DNA from: Anas platyrhynchos
Lineage: Eukaryota; Chordata; Aves; Anseriformes; Anatidae
Reading direction: 5' to 3'
Length of the DNA stretch: 64,000 nt
Assembly (NCBI RefSeq): GCF_047663525.1
Contig: NC_092591.1
Location: 31,715,001 to 31,779,000 of the forward strand
Shown: piece by piece, positions 1 to 15,000 of the stretch
Layout: each line of letters opens with the position of its first letter
Numbering within the stretch: position 1 is the first letter of the stretch
Made by a program: the position numbers and the translations under genes
Notes under the pieces: generated by a model
Seen by the model: only the letters and a program-made list of their open reading frames with translations
What the model was told of the DNA's origin: nothing
The model's database searches: none

Positions 1-3000
1 GGGACGGCTCGGAGCTTGCTGGAGGTGATGGGATGCCTCTGAGGGGTCCTGGAGCGAAGGTGCACTTTCTTCAGAGGCTTTGGGTACAGGAAGATGCTGG
101 GGAAGGCAGGCTCCTGGGCAGGGGTTTTGCGCTTGCCCATCTGCAGCCTGGTCACGTACACCTTCTCCTGGGTTTTCTGTTTTTTTTTGTCCTTCTTGGG
201 CGCCACAGGCTTGTTGGGACCTGGTGTTTTGGCTCTGCCACCAAAGATGGGAACAGAGAAGTGGGGTTGGAGGCTCAGGGTCCCAGCATGCTTGGAGGAT
301 GCCAGCAGCCCTAGTTCATCTTCCTTGCCCTCGCTGGGCTCCTGGGGTAGCCACTGGAGCATCCTCCCGTTGACTCGCTCCTGCATGGGTCCTGTAGCCC
401 CATAGCCATGGGGACCCTCAGGGGTGGCTGCAGGGCTGGGGGTAGCCAGGGGCACGCTCCACCTTCCCATGCCCGCCTCATCCTGCACCTGGTCCTGCTT
501 GTGGCGAAAGCTGTAGTACTCCAGCTCGTCCCCATAATCCCTGGTGATCGGCAGGATCTCCTTCTTTTTGGCTCTGGTTACCAGCTCAAGGTTTTTCTTG
601 GCTTCAGGAGGTGGGTCGGTAGGCTCAGGGCTGTCTGCTCCATCCTCCTCCTCCTCATCGTCCTCAAGAAAATCTAGGGAGCAAAGCCAGAGGTAAATAC
701 CCGGAGGGTTCAGGCCATTCTGCAGCACGATGGCTCAAGACAAGCAGGCAAAGCTTGTCTCCCTAAGGAGGATAAACCTGAAAACTGCCCCGAGGTGAGG
801 GAGACTGAGGTGGCAGGTGCTGAGTGATGCACGCCAAGAACAGGGGTGAGAGACTCTGCTAATTAACCCCTCCAAACCTCGGCTAATTAACCCCTCCGAA
901 TCCTGGCACTACTCCCATTTCACCTGGGAACAAACCGAGCCTGCACCAAGAGCAAGGCAGGCTCTGAAAAAAAATGGGTTCCCCCCAAGAATCCCTGCCT
1001 GCACAGGCATCCACAAAGTCCACACCGTGCCCAGCTCAGAGAGACCAAGCCAATGCTGAATCAAGCCCGGGTGACGCTAATAACAGCTCGATTGGAGAGG
1101 AGAGGCAGAGCAATTGGGCAATTAAATAGTGGGCTTGCAGGACAAGAGAGGGAAAAACCACGCCGGTCTCCTCTTACAGATGCTGCAGGCACAGCTGCTG
1201 TCAGCCGGGGAGATGCAGCTTCAAAAAGCAGGGAGGGTGAAGTCCTGAGCCCCCAGCAGCAGCACATCACCGGAGGCATCCCGATACGCTGCCTCTCGCA
1301 GCGGGTGGGCTGGTGGGTCAGGATGCCAGGTCCTCAGCCCCGTGCCAAGCTGCTGAGAGATGCCCGAAAGCTGCCAGCGGGCGGGCATGACTCACTGTCT
1401 GGGCTGAGGAAGAGAAACGCTCGCTGGCGTGGGTCCTCCTCTTCCTCATCCATCTTCATGTACTTATAAAAACCAAACCTGGGAGACGGAGATGAAAGAT
1501 GAGGTCCTGCAGATAAGGGAGGGGTGCTCGCGGGCGGGCGGGTGCGTGCTGCCTCGCACACACACACATGGGTGCATGGGGGAACGTCCCCAGCCACAGC
1601 CCAGCTCCGGGATGGGAGCTGGGACCCCAAACCCAGCCCAGGAGCCCACGAGATGGGGCAGGAGCCAGTCTGGAGGTGGCTTTTTGCTGGGGACAGGGTT
1701 TGGGGTCACGGCCCAACACTTACTTCTCCAGGTAGAGCGGGGACTCCCGATAGAAGCACTTGTTCTCGGTCTCCATGTGAGTGAGGCGCGTGAAGTCGTT
1801 GGGGTACACGAAGGAGAGGTAGACCTGGGGAGCCGAGCACACGGCCGTCACCCCTGCGCAGGGTGGGCTCACTCTGAGGACGTGGGGGACGGGTGGGGGG
1901 CACCCCAACAGCCAGGAGACCTCAGCTCCAGCCCAGCACCACAAACACACCGTGGGGTGCTCATTTTGGATCCCCTCGGGTCAAGAGGGGGAAGCTCAGC
2001 CTGACCCTCCCAATGGGGACAGCTCCCAGAGTTTAACCAGGTGGACGCAGCCCTGCCAAGCCAAACCCCGAAACGAGGGCAGGAGCTTTGGCAGGAGTCC
2101 TGTGGGAGCGTGACCCCATTCCTCCCGCAGGTGTCGGGGAGAGACACTTACGAATTGCAGGCCCTGGTAGCGGGCGATGGGGAAGTCCTTCACCACGTAG
2201 GTGGGGCTGTAGGCACAGGGCACCAGCACGTTCTCCACTCGGGACGGCTCTATCGCGGGGGCTGAAGAGAGGCAGCTTCAGCTCAGCCCCAAGCCGGTGC
2301 CCTTCCACCCCTACAGCCCCCTCCCACGTTACAGTTCGTAGCCCAGACCCTCCCAAATCGCCCCCTGCAGAGCTGTCCTTCACCCTTGAGACAGGCAGAA
2401 GGCAGGGGAGATGCTCTAGGTACCAGGGGCAGCCAGGTCCTGCCTTTTTCGTTGAATCACAGGATGGTTTGGGTTGGAAGGGACCTAAGAAGTCACAGAG
2501 CAGTGCACGGACCCGGTCCCAGGCACTTACTGAGGAAGAAGGTGTCCCTGGGGTCGGGCTTCAGCATGTCAGCCCCATGCTCGTCCTGCTGGGCCTCCCA
2601 GAGGTAGCTCCCGCTGTGGCTGGCCAGGGACTGCGGGATGTGCTCCACGTGGTTCATCTTCAGGGACGACTCATCTGCGGGGAGCGAGGGCAGAGCCTGA
2701 ACCCCATGGACACCCACCGCAGGGTTCGCCCTCCAGCCTCCGAGCACCATCTCACCTTCCCTAAGGAGCTGGGAGCATCCTCCAAGGTGGCATGTCCCAG
2801 CCTCTGCCCCCATCCCACCTGGGGGGCTCAGGGGATTGGGGATTCCCCCTCCTGTCCCCATTTGTTCACACAGTGTGGGAGAGGGGAGCGCTGGGGACCC
2901 CCCTGTGACTGTGGGGGGAACCTGGCTGAGCCCCACTGCGCAGTGCCAGTTCCTGTGTCCCCCCTTGCCCAGCAGGGACACGAGGTTTGTGCCCCCCAAA

Positions 3001-6000
3001 AGGAGACACACACACACACGCCCTCTGTGACCCCAAACTGATGGTGGTCCTCCCTGGGAACAGCACATCCCACAGATTCCCAGCTCCTGCAGAGCCGAGG
3101 AGCCTGCACCAGCGCAAACCCAGCTCCTTCAGCCCTCTCCCGGGCTTGCAGACCCTGTGACTAATCAGCCTGATAATTACTGACGTCAGCTAATGACACG
3201 AAGGGACAGGGTACGGCTGATCTCAGCCGGGAGCCCCAGCTCTGATTACAGCATTGCTCGCCACAAACACCAGGGATGGCAGCACTCGGAGGCTTCGGCT
3301 CCCAAGGACACGGGAATTAAGCCACCAGCGCTCTTCCCCTTCAAGCTGCAGGTAAACACACCGCGAGCTTGTTTGTGCCCTTTCTTCTATTTAAGGCTTC
3401 ATGTAACACGTTGTCCTTGGCTGTTAAGCAGCCCCCAGAGCACCCAAGGGGAGGTCACCGTGCTCTGGCCACCTCGGTCCCACGCAGAGCCGCCTGTCCC
3501 TAGCACCCAAGGGTGCCCTGCGAGGCAACAGGCAGGTCCCAAAGCCAGCAGCACCAAAACCGCTGCTTTTTTGCTGGGAAGTGTGGGGAGATGTGGGACA
3601 CGTTGCCTCGGATCAACAGACCCAGGGCTCCCCGTACAGCAAACTAAGGTCGGGCTGCAGCCCCTGGAAAAGGCTGGAGCAAGGAAAAGGGAAAATATTT
3701 TGGAGGAACCCCAAGGAGAGGGACCTCCCACGTGGCTTGGCTTTTCCCTGGGATGCTGCTGGGCTCCAAAGGGAGCTCGGAGGCAGGAGGGTGCCAACAC
3801 TGATGGATAGTGGCTGGGGGGGATTTATCTCAGCCTCATCCATCTCCTGGGCACCGGCATCAGCAGCTCAGCCCCCTCCATCCCTCTTCTCCCTGCCGAT
3901 CCCCATGCGCCGCCCATCCTGTGGCCTCATCAAAAACCTTCGAGGGCATGTTTGATGACCGGCTCTTAAGCACGGTGAGTGCAGGACCCATCTATCAAGC
4001 TCTTTCTTGCTGCCAGGCCAGGGAAGGGGCAGGAAGTAGAAGATCTATAGATTTAATTAACCCCCCTGCCATCCATCCCCACCCAGACGACAGCTCCTCA
4101 TAACTCAGGGCCGGGCCGAGGAGCTGAGCTGCTCGCCGAGGAACCAGGTCTATTTAGGAGGGTGGAGGCTGAAGTGCAGCAGCCACGGGAGCTGCGTTTC
4201 CATGGCGTGTCACCTCCAACATCCCGTTTTTGGGAGGGCCACGGAGCAGTGGGGTGCCTGGGGAGGTCCCGTGCAGTCCTTACCTGTGTACAGAGAGATG
4301 TAGGAGGAGTCGATCACCTCGAACTTCAAGCTGGGAAGGAAAACTCGCCACTAGGAAAAGAAGGACAGGAAGGATCAGTGGGAGGATGGGTCCTCATCCA
4401 CCCTCAGCTCCCGGGAATTCTTCTGCATCATTCCCAGCCCCAACCCTGCAGGGGTGGAAGGAGAGGTAGGGCTGACCCTACACAGGTCCAGACCCATCTC
4501 CTGCCTTAACCCAAGGTGGTCTGGGTTTATTCCTTGGGTGGCTGGAGAGGACAAGGCTCCCTGAGGTGGGACAGAGCGACTCATGCTACCTCTGGCTGGG
4601 ACTGCCACATATCCCAGTTATTTGTGGTCCTTCCAGGCCAGGCAGGACACATCCAGCCCTGCTTCAGCAGCAGCCTCTTCGCCAGCATCAACAACATCAC
4701 AGGGGCAGCACAAACACAGGCAGTGCCTTGGCAGGGCAGGGACAACATCAAGGATCAAGACTGTGACCAAAGCCCTAAAATACCCCGAGCCCCAAAAGCA
4801 CATCCTCCTTCCTCTGTCTCTCCCCAGGGCTGCAAAACGCCAGTGGTGAGGACCACAACCCACACCAGCCACCGCAGGAAACCAGCACAGGCCAAAGCGG
4901 GTCACGAAGCAACCCGCTGCAAATTCCTGCTCCTTTCTTCACGACTCGTTTCAGCGCAGCTTAAGCTGATTTGGGGCACATCGAGTGTGCATTGACTTAC
5001 GAGGGTCTTCCCAGCTGCCTGCACCGATGTGACTACATGTTAAAAGCATGCCTTCAGATGGATTCGAGCCTTCGTCCAGACAAGCCTTTAAGTTCCCCCA
5101 GGGAGAGATGCATTAGGGTCCTTTTTTGTTGTTGTTTCTTTGCAACCATCTGCGAGGCTTCCCTCCCTCCAGCAAAAAAATGCCTTCCCCACCTCCCCCC
5201 CCCATTTGTTTTTCACATCAGAAATCCAGATCTTATCAGCGCTGGATGCACTGGGACCGGAGCCCTCGGAGGGTGAGGTTGAGAGGTGGGGAGGAGAGAG
5301 GCGAGGAAGGGGAGTTGTCAGCCTCTCTCTGATGCTTTGCTGGCACAAGTCTGACAGCAGTGATTAATGGCTGTTTGGGAGAAAGGAAACCTTGGCAAAA
5401 GAGCCGACATCTTCCCCTCCCAAAAAAAAAAAAAAAAAGCCCAAGCTCCTGAGATGTATGCTTCAGGGCTGCGCAGGCAAGGCAGGCAAGTTCAGATTTG
5501 AAGCTCCTGGTGTCTCCAAAAGGAGGGGGGAGGAAGAAAAAAGGGACCCAAGGTAACAAGGGGGGCTGACAGCTCGAGGTGACAGTCACAGACAGTCCTG
5601 GATCAGACCTGTGGCTGTCCTGATCTTACCCATGGTCTGGGCTCCCCAAAAAGGGACCTTTCCTCCTTCTCCAACCCAATTCGCTTCTGCAGAGAGCAAG
5701 AGGGAAGGGGAGGGGATGGGACTGGCTGTGCAGCGCTGGTGTCTGACCACCACTGCAGCCCAGAGCAGCGTCGCCCTGTTAGCATCCATTACAGGAGGTC
5801 CAGGGGCACAAATGAGGGATGACGGGGTCTTTAGGTCCCTAAAGGCCGTCAACACACAGGGATCGGACAAGCTGGGAGAAAAGCGTGTGTAGGAACAGCC
5901 CAGGTGAGCAAGTCCCAGCTCTGCTCCAAACCAAGGGGAAATCCTGGCTTTGCTTCGGGGTAAAGCACTTGAAGGCACACCAGGAAAAGCCCCGTTAATG

Positions 6001-9000
6001 GCTTTGATGACATGATGAAATGAAGCTGGGAGGAGGAGCACAGGGAGCATTTACTCACCCCAACCTCCACGTGGTCCGAACCTCGGTCGTCTTGCTTATG
6101 GAGCAGCTCGAAATAGTAGCGCCTGGATGACATGAGGCTGTGTAAGAAGAGAAAAGGCTGCTTAGGAAATACGCCTGCTACTGCTTCCAGTACAATGAGG
6201 AGCCCCAGGACCCTCGGGGCCAGAGGAGCTCTCTGGAAGCTGCCCTTGCTCACGTGTGGCTAAACATCTTGGGGTGGGGAGAAAGGCACCGTGAGCAGGA
6301 TATCTGCTGCCCAACTCGACTGTGGAGAAGCCTTATAAGAACTCCTGGTCCCCACCTCGTAGAGCCCAACACATCTGAGCCCCAAGCTAGTGGTGTTTTT
6401 TTGGGGGGAAGGGGCTGTGGAGGAAGAGCTGGTCAGGGTCAGGGCGCAGCTTACCGCAGAGGCTTGGAGACCTGCGAGCTGAACTTGGTGAACTCCCCCG
6501 GGGCCGTCCACTCGGTGCCCAGCTGGGGGAAGGAAAAAAGAGCGTGTGAGAACCGCGGGGCCAAGCAGGCACGAGCCCAAATTCAGACAGGCAGCAAGGA
6601 GCAATCCCGAGATGGAGAAGAAGCCAGGCTGAGATGGCCTGGCACTTCCCAGGAGGACGAAGCAGCAGCAGAAGCTGCCTCTGGCAAAGTCACCCATGGA
6701 CTCTGCTTGCTCCTTTTAAGAGCCGCTGCAGCAGAGGGACTTGACAAAGGGAGATTTTGTGGTGGGGTTCGATCCTATGGGTTTGAGACACCGTTAGCTG
6801 AGTACTGGGGTTCCCCACAGCGCAGTCGGGCAGGACATTAGCATGCTGGAAACGAGAGGCACCCCAAGGGAGGAGCTGCCCTCAGCAGGAGCTCAAGGAC
6901 AATGGTGCGTACCTTGCCCACAAACGCAGCCAGCCGGGAGTTGGACGGGCTCTCGTCAGAGCTGAGCCAGAACTCTGAGTTGTCATCTGATGCCACGGAA
7001 AACTGGAAATCCCCTGGGGAGAGCGGAGGAGAAGGTCACCACGGAGGGATACAGCAGTCCTGGCAGCCTGGGATGGGTGGCTGAAGGTGACAGCTTCTCC
7101 TTGTGACCCAAGGAAACAGGGGGATGGATGGGCAGAGGCGACAGGCTGGCCCAGACCCCACGCTGTGCTCTCCTGGGTAGGATCAGGGCTTTGTCTCCGT
7201 TCAAAACAACCATGGAAAAGGGTCTTTGCCTCAAAGGGGCAAGCCAGGGGATTTGGGACTCCCTTCTGTCCTCATATGGTCCAAGAAGGGGGGAGGAGGC
7301 AACTTCTCCACATCGCAGCAGGGGGAGAAGAGGCCGAGCTCCATCACTCACCATCCTTGAAGGGGTGGATGTAGCCAAAAATCCTAAGCCCGTAGTTCTT
7401 CCACTTGGGCGACACGGCCAGCTTCTTCACTGTGGTGCGGGTCTGGGGACACAAAAGCACCCACGGTTCATGCCTTGCACCAACACAACCCGCCCCTTGT
7501 CCTCCTGGGGTCTTGTACCCTTAAAACCAGAGGGGACACAGCGGTCCCATCGCCACCCAGATCCCTCCAACTCAGCTCTGGAGCTCGGCCAGCTCCAATG
7601 GGAACGACCTGCCTGAACAGGACCCAAAACCTGAAGACTAAGGTCTCGGGGAAGGGCCAAGCTCCCAGCAAGGGGAGATGAAGCAGCACCCAGAGAGGGA
7701 CGAGCAACCCCCCTCTCCCACCCACCTCCTTTGGGTCTGGGACTCACGTGGGGAAAGAGTGGAAAATGGAGGTTCTTCCTCAGGTGCCTCACGGCTCCTC
7801 CGCACCAGTCTTCGAAGACGTGCAGGTTTGCCTTCCCTTTGTACTGCGGGAGGAGAGTGCCAGGGAAGAGGGGGAGAGGTAACAGGACAGCGTCAGGGAA
7901 GGCTGAAATGTGGACGCCCACAGGCCATCACCCACACTAACAACCAAGAGAAAGGCTGATCCCCAGCCCTGTGCCAGCCCCATGGTCACAGTGCCCAACC
8001 CCAGCAGATAATCCTCCTCCTGCTGCTCTGACAGCATCCTTTGGCTCCCAAGCAGGCTCATACAAGGGCTGATTCCCTTATGGGTATGGCAGCAAAAGCT
8101 CAGCTCCATCATCACCCATCCCCATTGGCACCAGAAGGCTGGGTGGAGGGGACCACGCGATGCTCCCACATTCCTGGACAGCGGGGTTGTGGCCGTGCTC
8201 CCCCTCCACCATCACCTCCTGCCTGTATACCTGTTCATCCCAGGGCAAAGCCTGCTTGGTCAGGTTGAGTTTAGGGTGTCTGGTGGCTCGGTCGGACCAC
8301 GAGCCCCTGGAAAGCCAGCCATCCAAATCCTGTGCATCCTGCCAAGGAAGCAGGAGAGGGAGGTGAGAGGCGCAGGGCATCGGGGCCAGCCCGCTGCAGG
8401 AGGAGGCCCCCCCACACATAAATGTCTCGTTTGGGATGTCAAGCGTTTCCAAACCGAGGGGAAAGCTTTCCAGGATAAATGCAAAGGAAAGCAGAGCACC
8501 CCAGCACAGAAAAATATTGGCGAGGCCTCCCAGGGAGCAGGGCTTCAAAAAATGTTCCAGCTAAACTCATTTCCCATCCTCTGTTGAAAGTGCTCCTGCT
8601 CCTAAACAGCACGCCTTCTGTGCATCCAAAACACTTGGCCGGTCCTACAGGCTCCTGGAAAGGGAGTGTTTGGGGCTTTGTTTCCAAAAGAGCAGAATAA
8701 TGCTGGGCAATAATGCAACCAGTGCATCTGCGCCTCCCTGCTCCCCTCTTCCTTTAAGGGGGATTAGGTTAATCCCATCACTCGCGTCTCATAATTTAGA
8801 AGGGATTAGGGGAACAGTCGCTTGCCGAAAAAGTGGCACAGAAGAGCCGTGTGCTTTCGGAGCTTCCCCTGCACTAACACTGGCAGAGGCCAGAGCAAGC
8901 AGATGAGCCTGAGATAAGGAAGGACAGGAAGGGATGAGCAACACGGAGCAGGGACATGCTGTGTGGGCACTGAGGCTGCCTGACCCCAGAGGACTCCCAG

Positions 9001-12000
9001 TCCCCTGTGGACTTGGATGGGGAAGGAAAGACAGTGCCATCCCCCCCAGAATAGGAGCCACGTGTCCCCAAAACCAGCAGCAAGAACCACAGTGCCGGCA
9101 AAGCCCAGCCCGTTAAGATGCACAGCGCCAAGGAAATAATTAGCAAAGTTTGCCTAAATGAGCTCATTACCATCCCGGAGGAGGGGAGCGATGCCCTTGG
9201 AAGGCATTATTAGAGAGGAGGCGTAATCGTGCTCCCTGGGAAAGCCAGGATGCAATTACAGAGCAGCCTCACCAGAACACCCCAGCATCGGGGCCAGGGT
9301 GTCCTGCACACGGGAACAGGGAAAACAGCAAAATTAAAAAAAAAAAGACCAAAACTAAAGTATCGGTGGTGCCAACAGCAAGATCCACACTGATGCCTGG
9401 CACACGCTTGAAGCGCAGTGGGAGTAAAGTTTCCCATCTTTGCTTTTAAGCTGCAGCTGTTGCTCTGGATTCAGGGAGCCTCTTCGATGCCTCTCCAGGC
9501 ATCCAACCTGCTCCGAAGCATCTTTGGCACGCAGCGAAGGGCTGCTCTTTTGGTAAGCAACAGGGCTTGCTGTCCCCATCCCGAGAGCCACAACAGGACC
9601 TGGGGCTAAGGAACAGGGAAAATAAGGAGGGGACAGCCCACGTGGCTTCACTAAGGGCAGATCGTGCCTGACAAAGCTGGTGGCCTCTCCATCCTCAGAG
9701 CCCCCTGCTCTGCTTGGCCAGGTGCTGAGCCAGGGACTCGGGACAGGGATCTCGGCCAGTCCCACCCCACCCCAGACATGTTACGGCTCCCATTGCCACC
9801 TGCTCCTCCTCGCGGCTCTCGCTGGAGTCCTCGGCCTTCCCCCGCCGTGCCGATGCCTGGGCCGACGCTGGCCGCCTGCCGGGGTCCGTCACCTCCGCCA
9901 GCCGCTCTCCATCTGCAACACCAACAGGGAAGCGGTGACACCACGGCCACCCCCCTCATCACAGGTCCCGCTGGCATCCCTCGCCCTGACAGGCTGTGGG
10001 TGCCCCATCCCTGGAGGTGTTCAAGGACCGCTTGGACAAGGCCCTGGGCAGCCTGATCTAGCGGGTGGCATCCCTGCCCATGGCAGGGGGTTGGGACTGG
10101 GTGATCTTTGAGGTCTCTTCCAACCAGAGCCATCCTACGACCCCACCACCACAAGATGTTCCTGGGCTTTCCTGAAGCCACCTCCTGGCCCTGGGGCAGG
10201 GATGGACGGGGTGACAGTGAGGCGGGTTCTGGCTGCAATTCCCTTTGTGGCATTCGTGTCCTAAGCAGCTTGCGGTGGCTCGCCAGCATCAGGTTTAATT
10301 ACTCCTCTCACAGCCCTTTGACGTAAGAGACGGGATAAGCTCCCGCGGGACCTCGGCTGCCTGTCCAGCTACGGGGACAGCGCTGAGCTCTGCCATGAAT
10401 TAAACTCGATCCAAGCATGGCGTGGAAAATAAAAGCACAGAATATCCTGAGGTGGGAGGTACCCTCGAGGATCATCAGGGCCAAATCCTGACTCCACACG
10501 AGGCAACCAAAGAGCCAAGCCATCTAGGAGCACTGCCCAAACGCTTCTTGAACACTGGCATGCCTGGGGCCATAACCACGTCCATGGGCAGCCTGTTCTG
10601 GTGCTTTCTCAGTGAAGATCCTTTTCCTAATACCCTCTAGAAACCTCCTCTGATGTATCTTCAAGCAATCCCCTTGCATCCCACCACCAGAGAAAAGAGG
10701 TCAGCACCCCTTCTGCGCTCCCCACCATGGGGACACGGCGGGCAGCCAGGGGGTCTCCTCTTCTCCAAGCTGAACCAAACAAGCATCCTCAGCTGCTCCT
10801 CGTAAGCCATGCCCTCTGGGCCTTTCACCACCTTTGCTGCCCTCCTTTGGGCAAACTAATATTTTTATACCCTTCTGAAGTCATGGAGCCCAAAACATCA
10901 CACAGCCTGTGCGTGCAGCCCAGGTGGGATGCTCCCATCTATCCAGCTCTCTCCGTAGGGCCTCCCTACCCTCAAGGGAACCAACAGCTCTTCTTAATTT
11001 AGCATCATCTGCAAACTTACTTAGTTTAGGACTCAACCCACGTCCCAGCACTCTGATGTAACCGGAGAGAAACCAGCCCAGCCTGCCCCATGGGCTGTGC
11101 ATGGGACAAGGACAGGCCCCAGCCCTCCTCCCGCAGCTCCCCAGCTCTCCCGGGGCATCCCACACCTCTGAGCTCACTACGCTGACCCCCTTTCCCCCAA
11201 AAAAAATCTCTCCCAATATATCTTCCTGCCTGCCAACACCAAGCTGAAGGGAAAGAAGGGATCCTACACCCACCGAGGGAGCTCGGGGACCCACTGCAGA
11301 TGGCTTCGTTACCGAGTGCTGCGATAATTAGCGCCAGCCTACAGGCTCCCCTCTGCAGCTTGCACTGATCTTCCTCAGCTGCCAGGGAGGGTTCGCATTA
11401 AAACGCCTTCGCTTCGCAGTGTGAAAATAATCTGCTTCCCCCAAAATAACAGAGCAGACTTGAAAGCTGCATTAGCTATCTCCGGGAGGGGCGGCAAACC
11501 CCCTTCACTCACCACAACAGATGGATGCCTGCGAAACTTTTAAACAAGCATGAAGGACCCCAAAACCAGCACAGCAGCCCCCCGATGACCACAGCAGGGT
11601 TCCCCCTTACCAACCACCCCGCACCCTGGTGAGAAACCCCCTTGGGGAGCCCAAAATGCCACGAGCAGCGACAGGTCCTCACAGACAGCAGGAGGAGCGG
11701 GACGGGGGGCACCGAGATGCCCCCCACTCTCCATCCCCTCGTCTGGCAGCCCCGGGGGGCTCGTCCCTACCCGAGTCCATTAGCATTCAGGCGGCCGCGC
11801 AGCCCACGTCTCCTTGGAGATGGCGGCACAAATCCCGTCCCCAGCGCAGCGCGGGAACAGGAAATTAAGCTCTAAAGCCCCCTTATTCTGCTCTCAGCCA
11901 TTATTCAGCCCTGGCAGCCTCGGCTTTCTCCTGGCAGCTCCCTCCCACGTCTTCAGACACGCATCGCTCCTGCTGCGACCCCACCGAGGCCGAGATGGGG

Positions 12001-15000
12001 AGCGTCGTGGGGGGGAAAGCGAGCAGGTCCAGCTCTGCAGACCCTCCCCGTTCCCATACATACTCTCCAGGATGACCTGAGCCAGCTGCAGGACACGGAG
12101 GCATGAGGCTGTGCCCTTGCGTTCGCTGCACGGATGCTGCCCCCAGTTTGGGGTCTGGTATACGAGGAATTGGGGAAATTGGAGCGAGGTTAGCAGAAAT
12201 GCACACAGTACAAGAGGAGTCACCACACGGAGGCAGGCACCTGCCTCTACCCCACGCAAAGCAGAGTCTGAGATGCAAAAATTCAATTTTGGCCATGCAA
12301 AACCAGCCAGAGTGAGGTCGGTCCCCGAGCACACCATCGTCACCTCCCCCAGCAAGACAGCCGTGGAGCAGGAGGTGCCGCTGCTCCTACATCCCCCAGC
12401 CTTACGGTCCTCTACGGGAACACCACGGCAAGAGATGCTCTTGCCAATGAATTCACTCATATCCCAGCCCTGCCACTACAAATTCATTAGGGCAGAGTTA
12501 ATTGCGCCTGCAAGCTTTTGGAAAAACCCTCTCTTCTCAGCAGGGATAGGGAAGCAAGCATGTGCTCAGAGAGGTGGCCACATCCCAGGAGGAGGAAAAG
12601 CGCCAGCAAAGCCTTGGAAAAAGGTTTCCGCGACAATGTTTGTTCTTCTGCAATTCAAATATGGGGTAGGAAAGTCAAGGACAGGCTTTGGCCCAAAAAA
12701 TAAGTGCTAATCAGCCTGGCTGCAGCATGTGGGAACTGAAAATGAGCACCCCCCCTTGAGAAAGGGAGGGAAAGGCCAGCATCTCGTACCAGCCAGCAGA
12801 GGGTTGGGAAGGAAAAGGCTGCCCGAGATGGAGCCCGTCAGCACGGGAGCAAAGGTCCATCCTCGGGGGATGAGCCAGACCTCTGGTTTTTCACGACGGC
12901 AGCCACACAAACCCGCTCCGTGCCGCTCCGGCCAGCCGGGACCACGGCGCACAGAGGCCCTTTCAAGCTGCCAATTCCTGCCTTCCTCTTCCCCTCCTGC
13001 TCCGCCGGCGGCACGCGGCTGGCTCGCCCCGAACACAGACCCTTTCTTCGGGCAGGCTCCAGAGCTGGGATTTCTCCTGCTGCCTTGGTTCGAGGCCAAC
13101 CCTGCCAGCTCGGGGGGAGATGCCCCTCGGTGATGCTTTCTCCCTAATCGCTCCCAAGGCGGTGCTGAGAGCTCGCTCTGCTCTTCCCCACCCAGAGGAG
13201 TCTCCGAGGATAAAGGCAAAGCCAGTGAGCTCAGCTGCCCATCCCCGAATCCAGCAAGCCAAGCTCCCCATCCCACCCCCTCCAGCTCTTTCTGTGTCCC
13301 TCACACAGATGGGAGATGCTGCAAGAGGGCTCGCAACCAGGCACTCACCACCCCGCTGGATGTAAAATCAGGGATGGATGTAAAACCCTCCCCACCTCTC
13401 CTCCAGCCCCAGCCAGGCTCGTGCAAGCCATCTCCCTCCTCCCCGCTGTCATTATCAGCATCCCCAGGCAACGCCAAGAAAGAACAGAAGAGCAGCCCTC
13501 GCCTCCAAAGCAGAGGGTGCTGGAAGCCCGGCCCCAAAGAGGGGACAAAGGCACTGGCGAGCCTCATTGTTCAGCTCCTGGCCCCACTCCACAGCAAAGC
13601 CCAGAGGCCACAGCGAGGATAAAAGGCATAAAAGGCTCCTAGGAGATGCTGCTGTTCGGGGAGGAGCATCCCCTCCTCTCCTCTCCCTTCCCCTAAGCAA
13701 ACCCCAACTGGGCACTGCCAGCAAGATGAAAAGCGATGCGCCCCAGCACCAAATTTCCAAGCACATCAACCAGGTGGGATTTGGGACACAAATGGGTGAT
13801 TTGCCATCACGTTCCCCCCGAGCCTTTGCCTGGTTGCTCCTCTCGCTGCTCATCCCCTCCTAGCAAGGTGCTGGTGAAGATTCAGGTGAGGTGCTTGGGG
13901 CCAGGGAGAGCTGGAAATGAGGACAGTCAAGCAAGATACTGAATTTGCACCGAAGCCCCCCAAAATCTTGTGCTAAAAAACAGAACGCAATTTGTAAATA
14001 CCTCCACAGAGCCTCCAGGGTTTGGTTTCCCAGGCTGCACAGCACCCACAGGGGGGCACAGAGGGATTTGGGGTTTGGCTGCCCCCCAAAAAGCCAGCAG
14101 CACTAGCGGTGCAGGATGTTCTAGCTGCCCCGATGAGTAAACCACGAGCGGAGTGATGCAAATGGGTATGGAGAGATGTTGCTGGGTGCTCCCAACCGAG
14201 AAATCTCCCCAGAGGCAAGCATCTGCTCTTGTCTTCCTCTTTCTGCCGAGCCGGAGATGCTAAAGCAAGCTGGATCTTACTCCAAGCCAACCACCAGCAG
14301 CCCCTCTACCATCTGCCCCCGAAATATCGGCAGACCGGGCTGCACCAGTTGCAAAACCATCTCGGTGTCTTCAGAGCTGCATCCTTACAGCCCGACCCTC
14401 CTGGCAAAGAGATGCACAGAGGCAGCAGCTCAACTCACGCACAAAAAAGTGTGAAACAATCGGGATGGAGATGTAACAACCCCAGAGCCTGGCCTTGCAG
14501 TATAACCAAGGCTACAGACGGAGTTTTACTGCTTACAGAAACCCAAGCCCCGGGTTTGCTGCTCCTTGGCATCCCAAAGCTGCTCCCAGCACACTGGTGA
14601 CGGGGTGAGATGCAGGAGCATCCGCTGAGGGCCAGGTTTTGGGTACACTTGGTACCTGACCTCCCACCTTTTGGGGCTGAAACCCCTCAGCGAGATCTGC
14701 GCATGTCCTTTTCTCCTCCAGAGGCCACATGCCGACCTCAGAATTTTTGGGGTGCTTTTGAGCTCCCTGAGCTCAGGAAGGGACTGGCACAAAGCTCTCC
14801 CAGCCCTGTCAAACCCCTCCAGGGGAGCCTGGCCTCCCCGAGGTGCCATCCCAGCGGATAATTACCAACAGCTCGGTGCTCGCCGCCGCCACACAGCCTC
14901 TGAGTCAGCAGCCAGCAGCGCGAGCTTCCCCCACCGCTGGGCTGCCGAGCAGTTACAATCAGAGTCAATGCTGCAAACTCCTCCCCAGGCCACAAAAGCC

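Noticed and set aside
2088-3041. 317-codon open frame on + across B4GALNT4 exons
   Set aside because: Antisense shadow of true minus-strand exons at 2152-2261 and 2531-2674.
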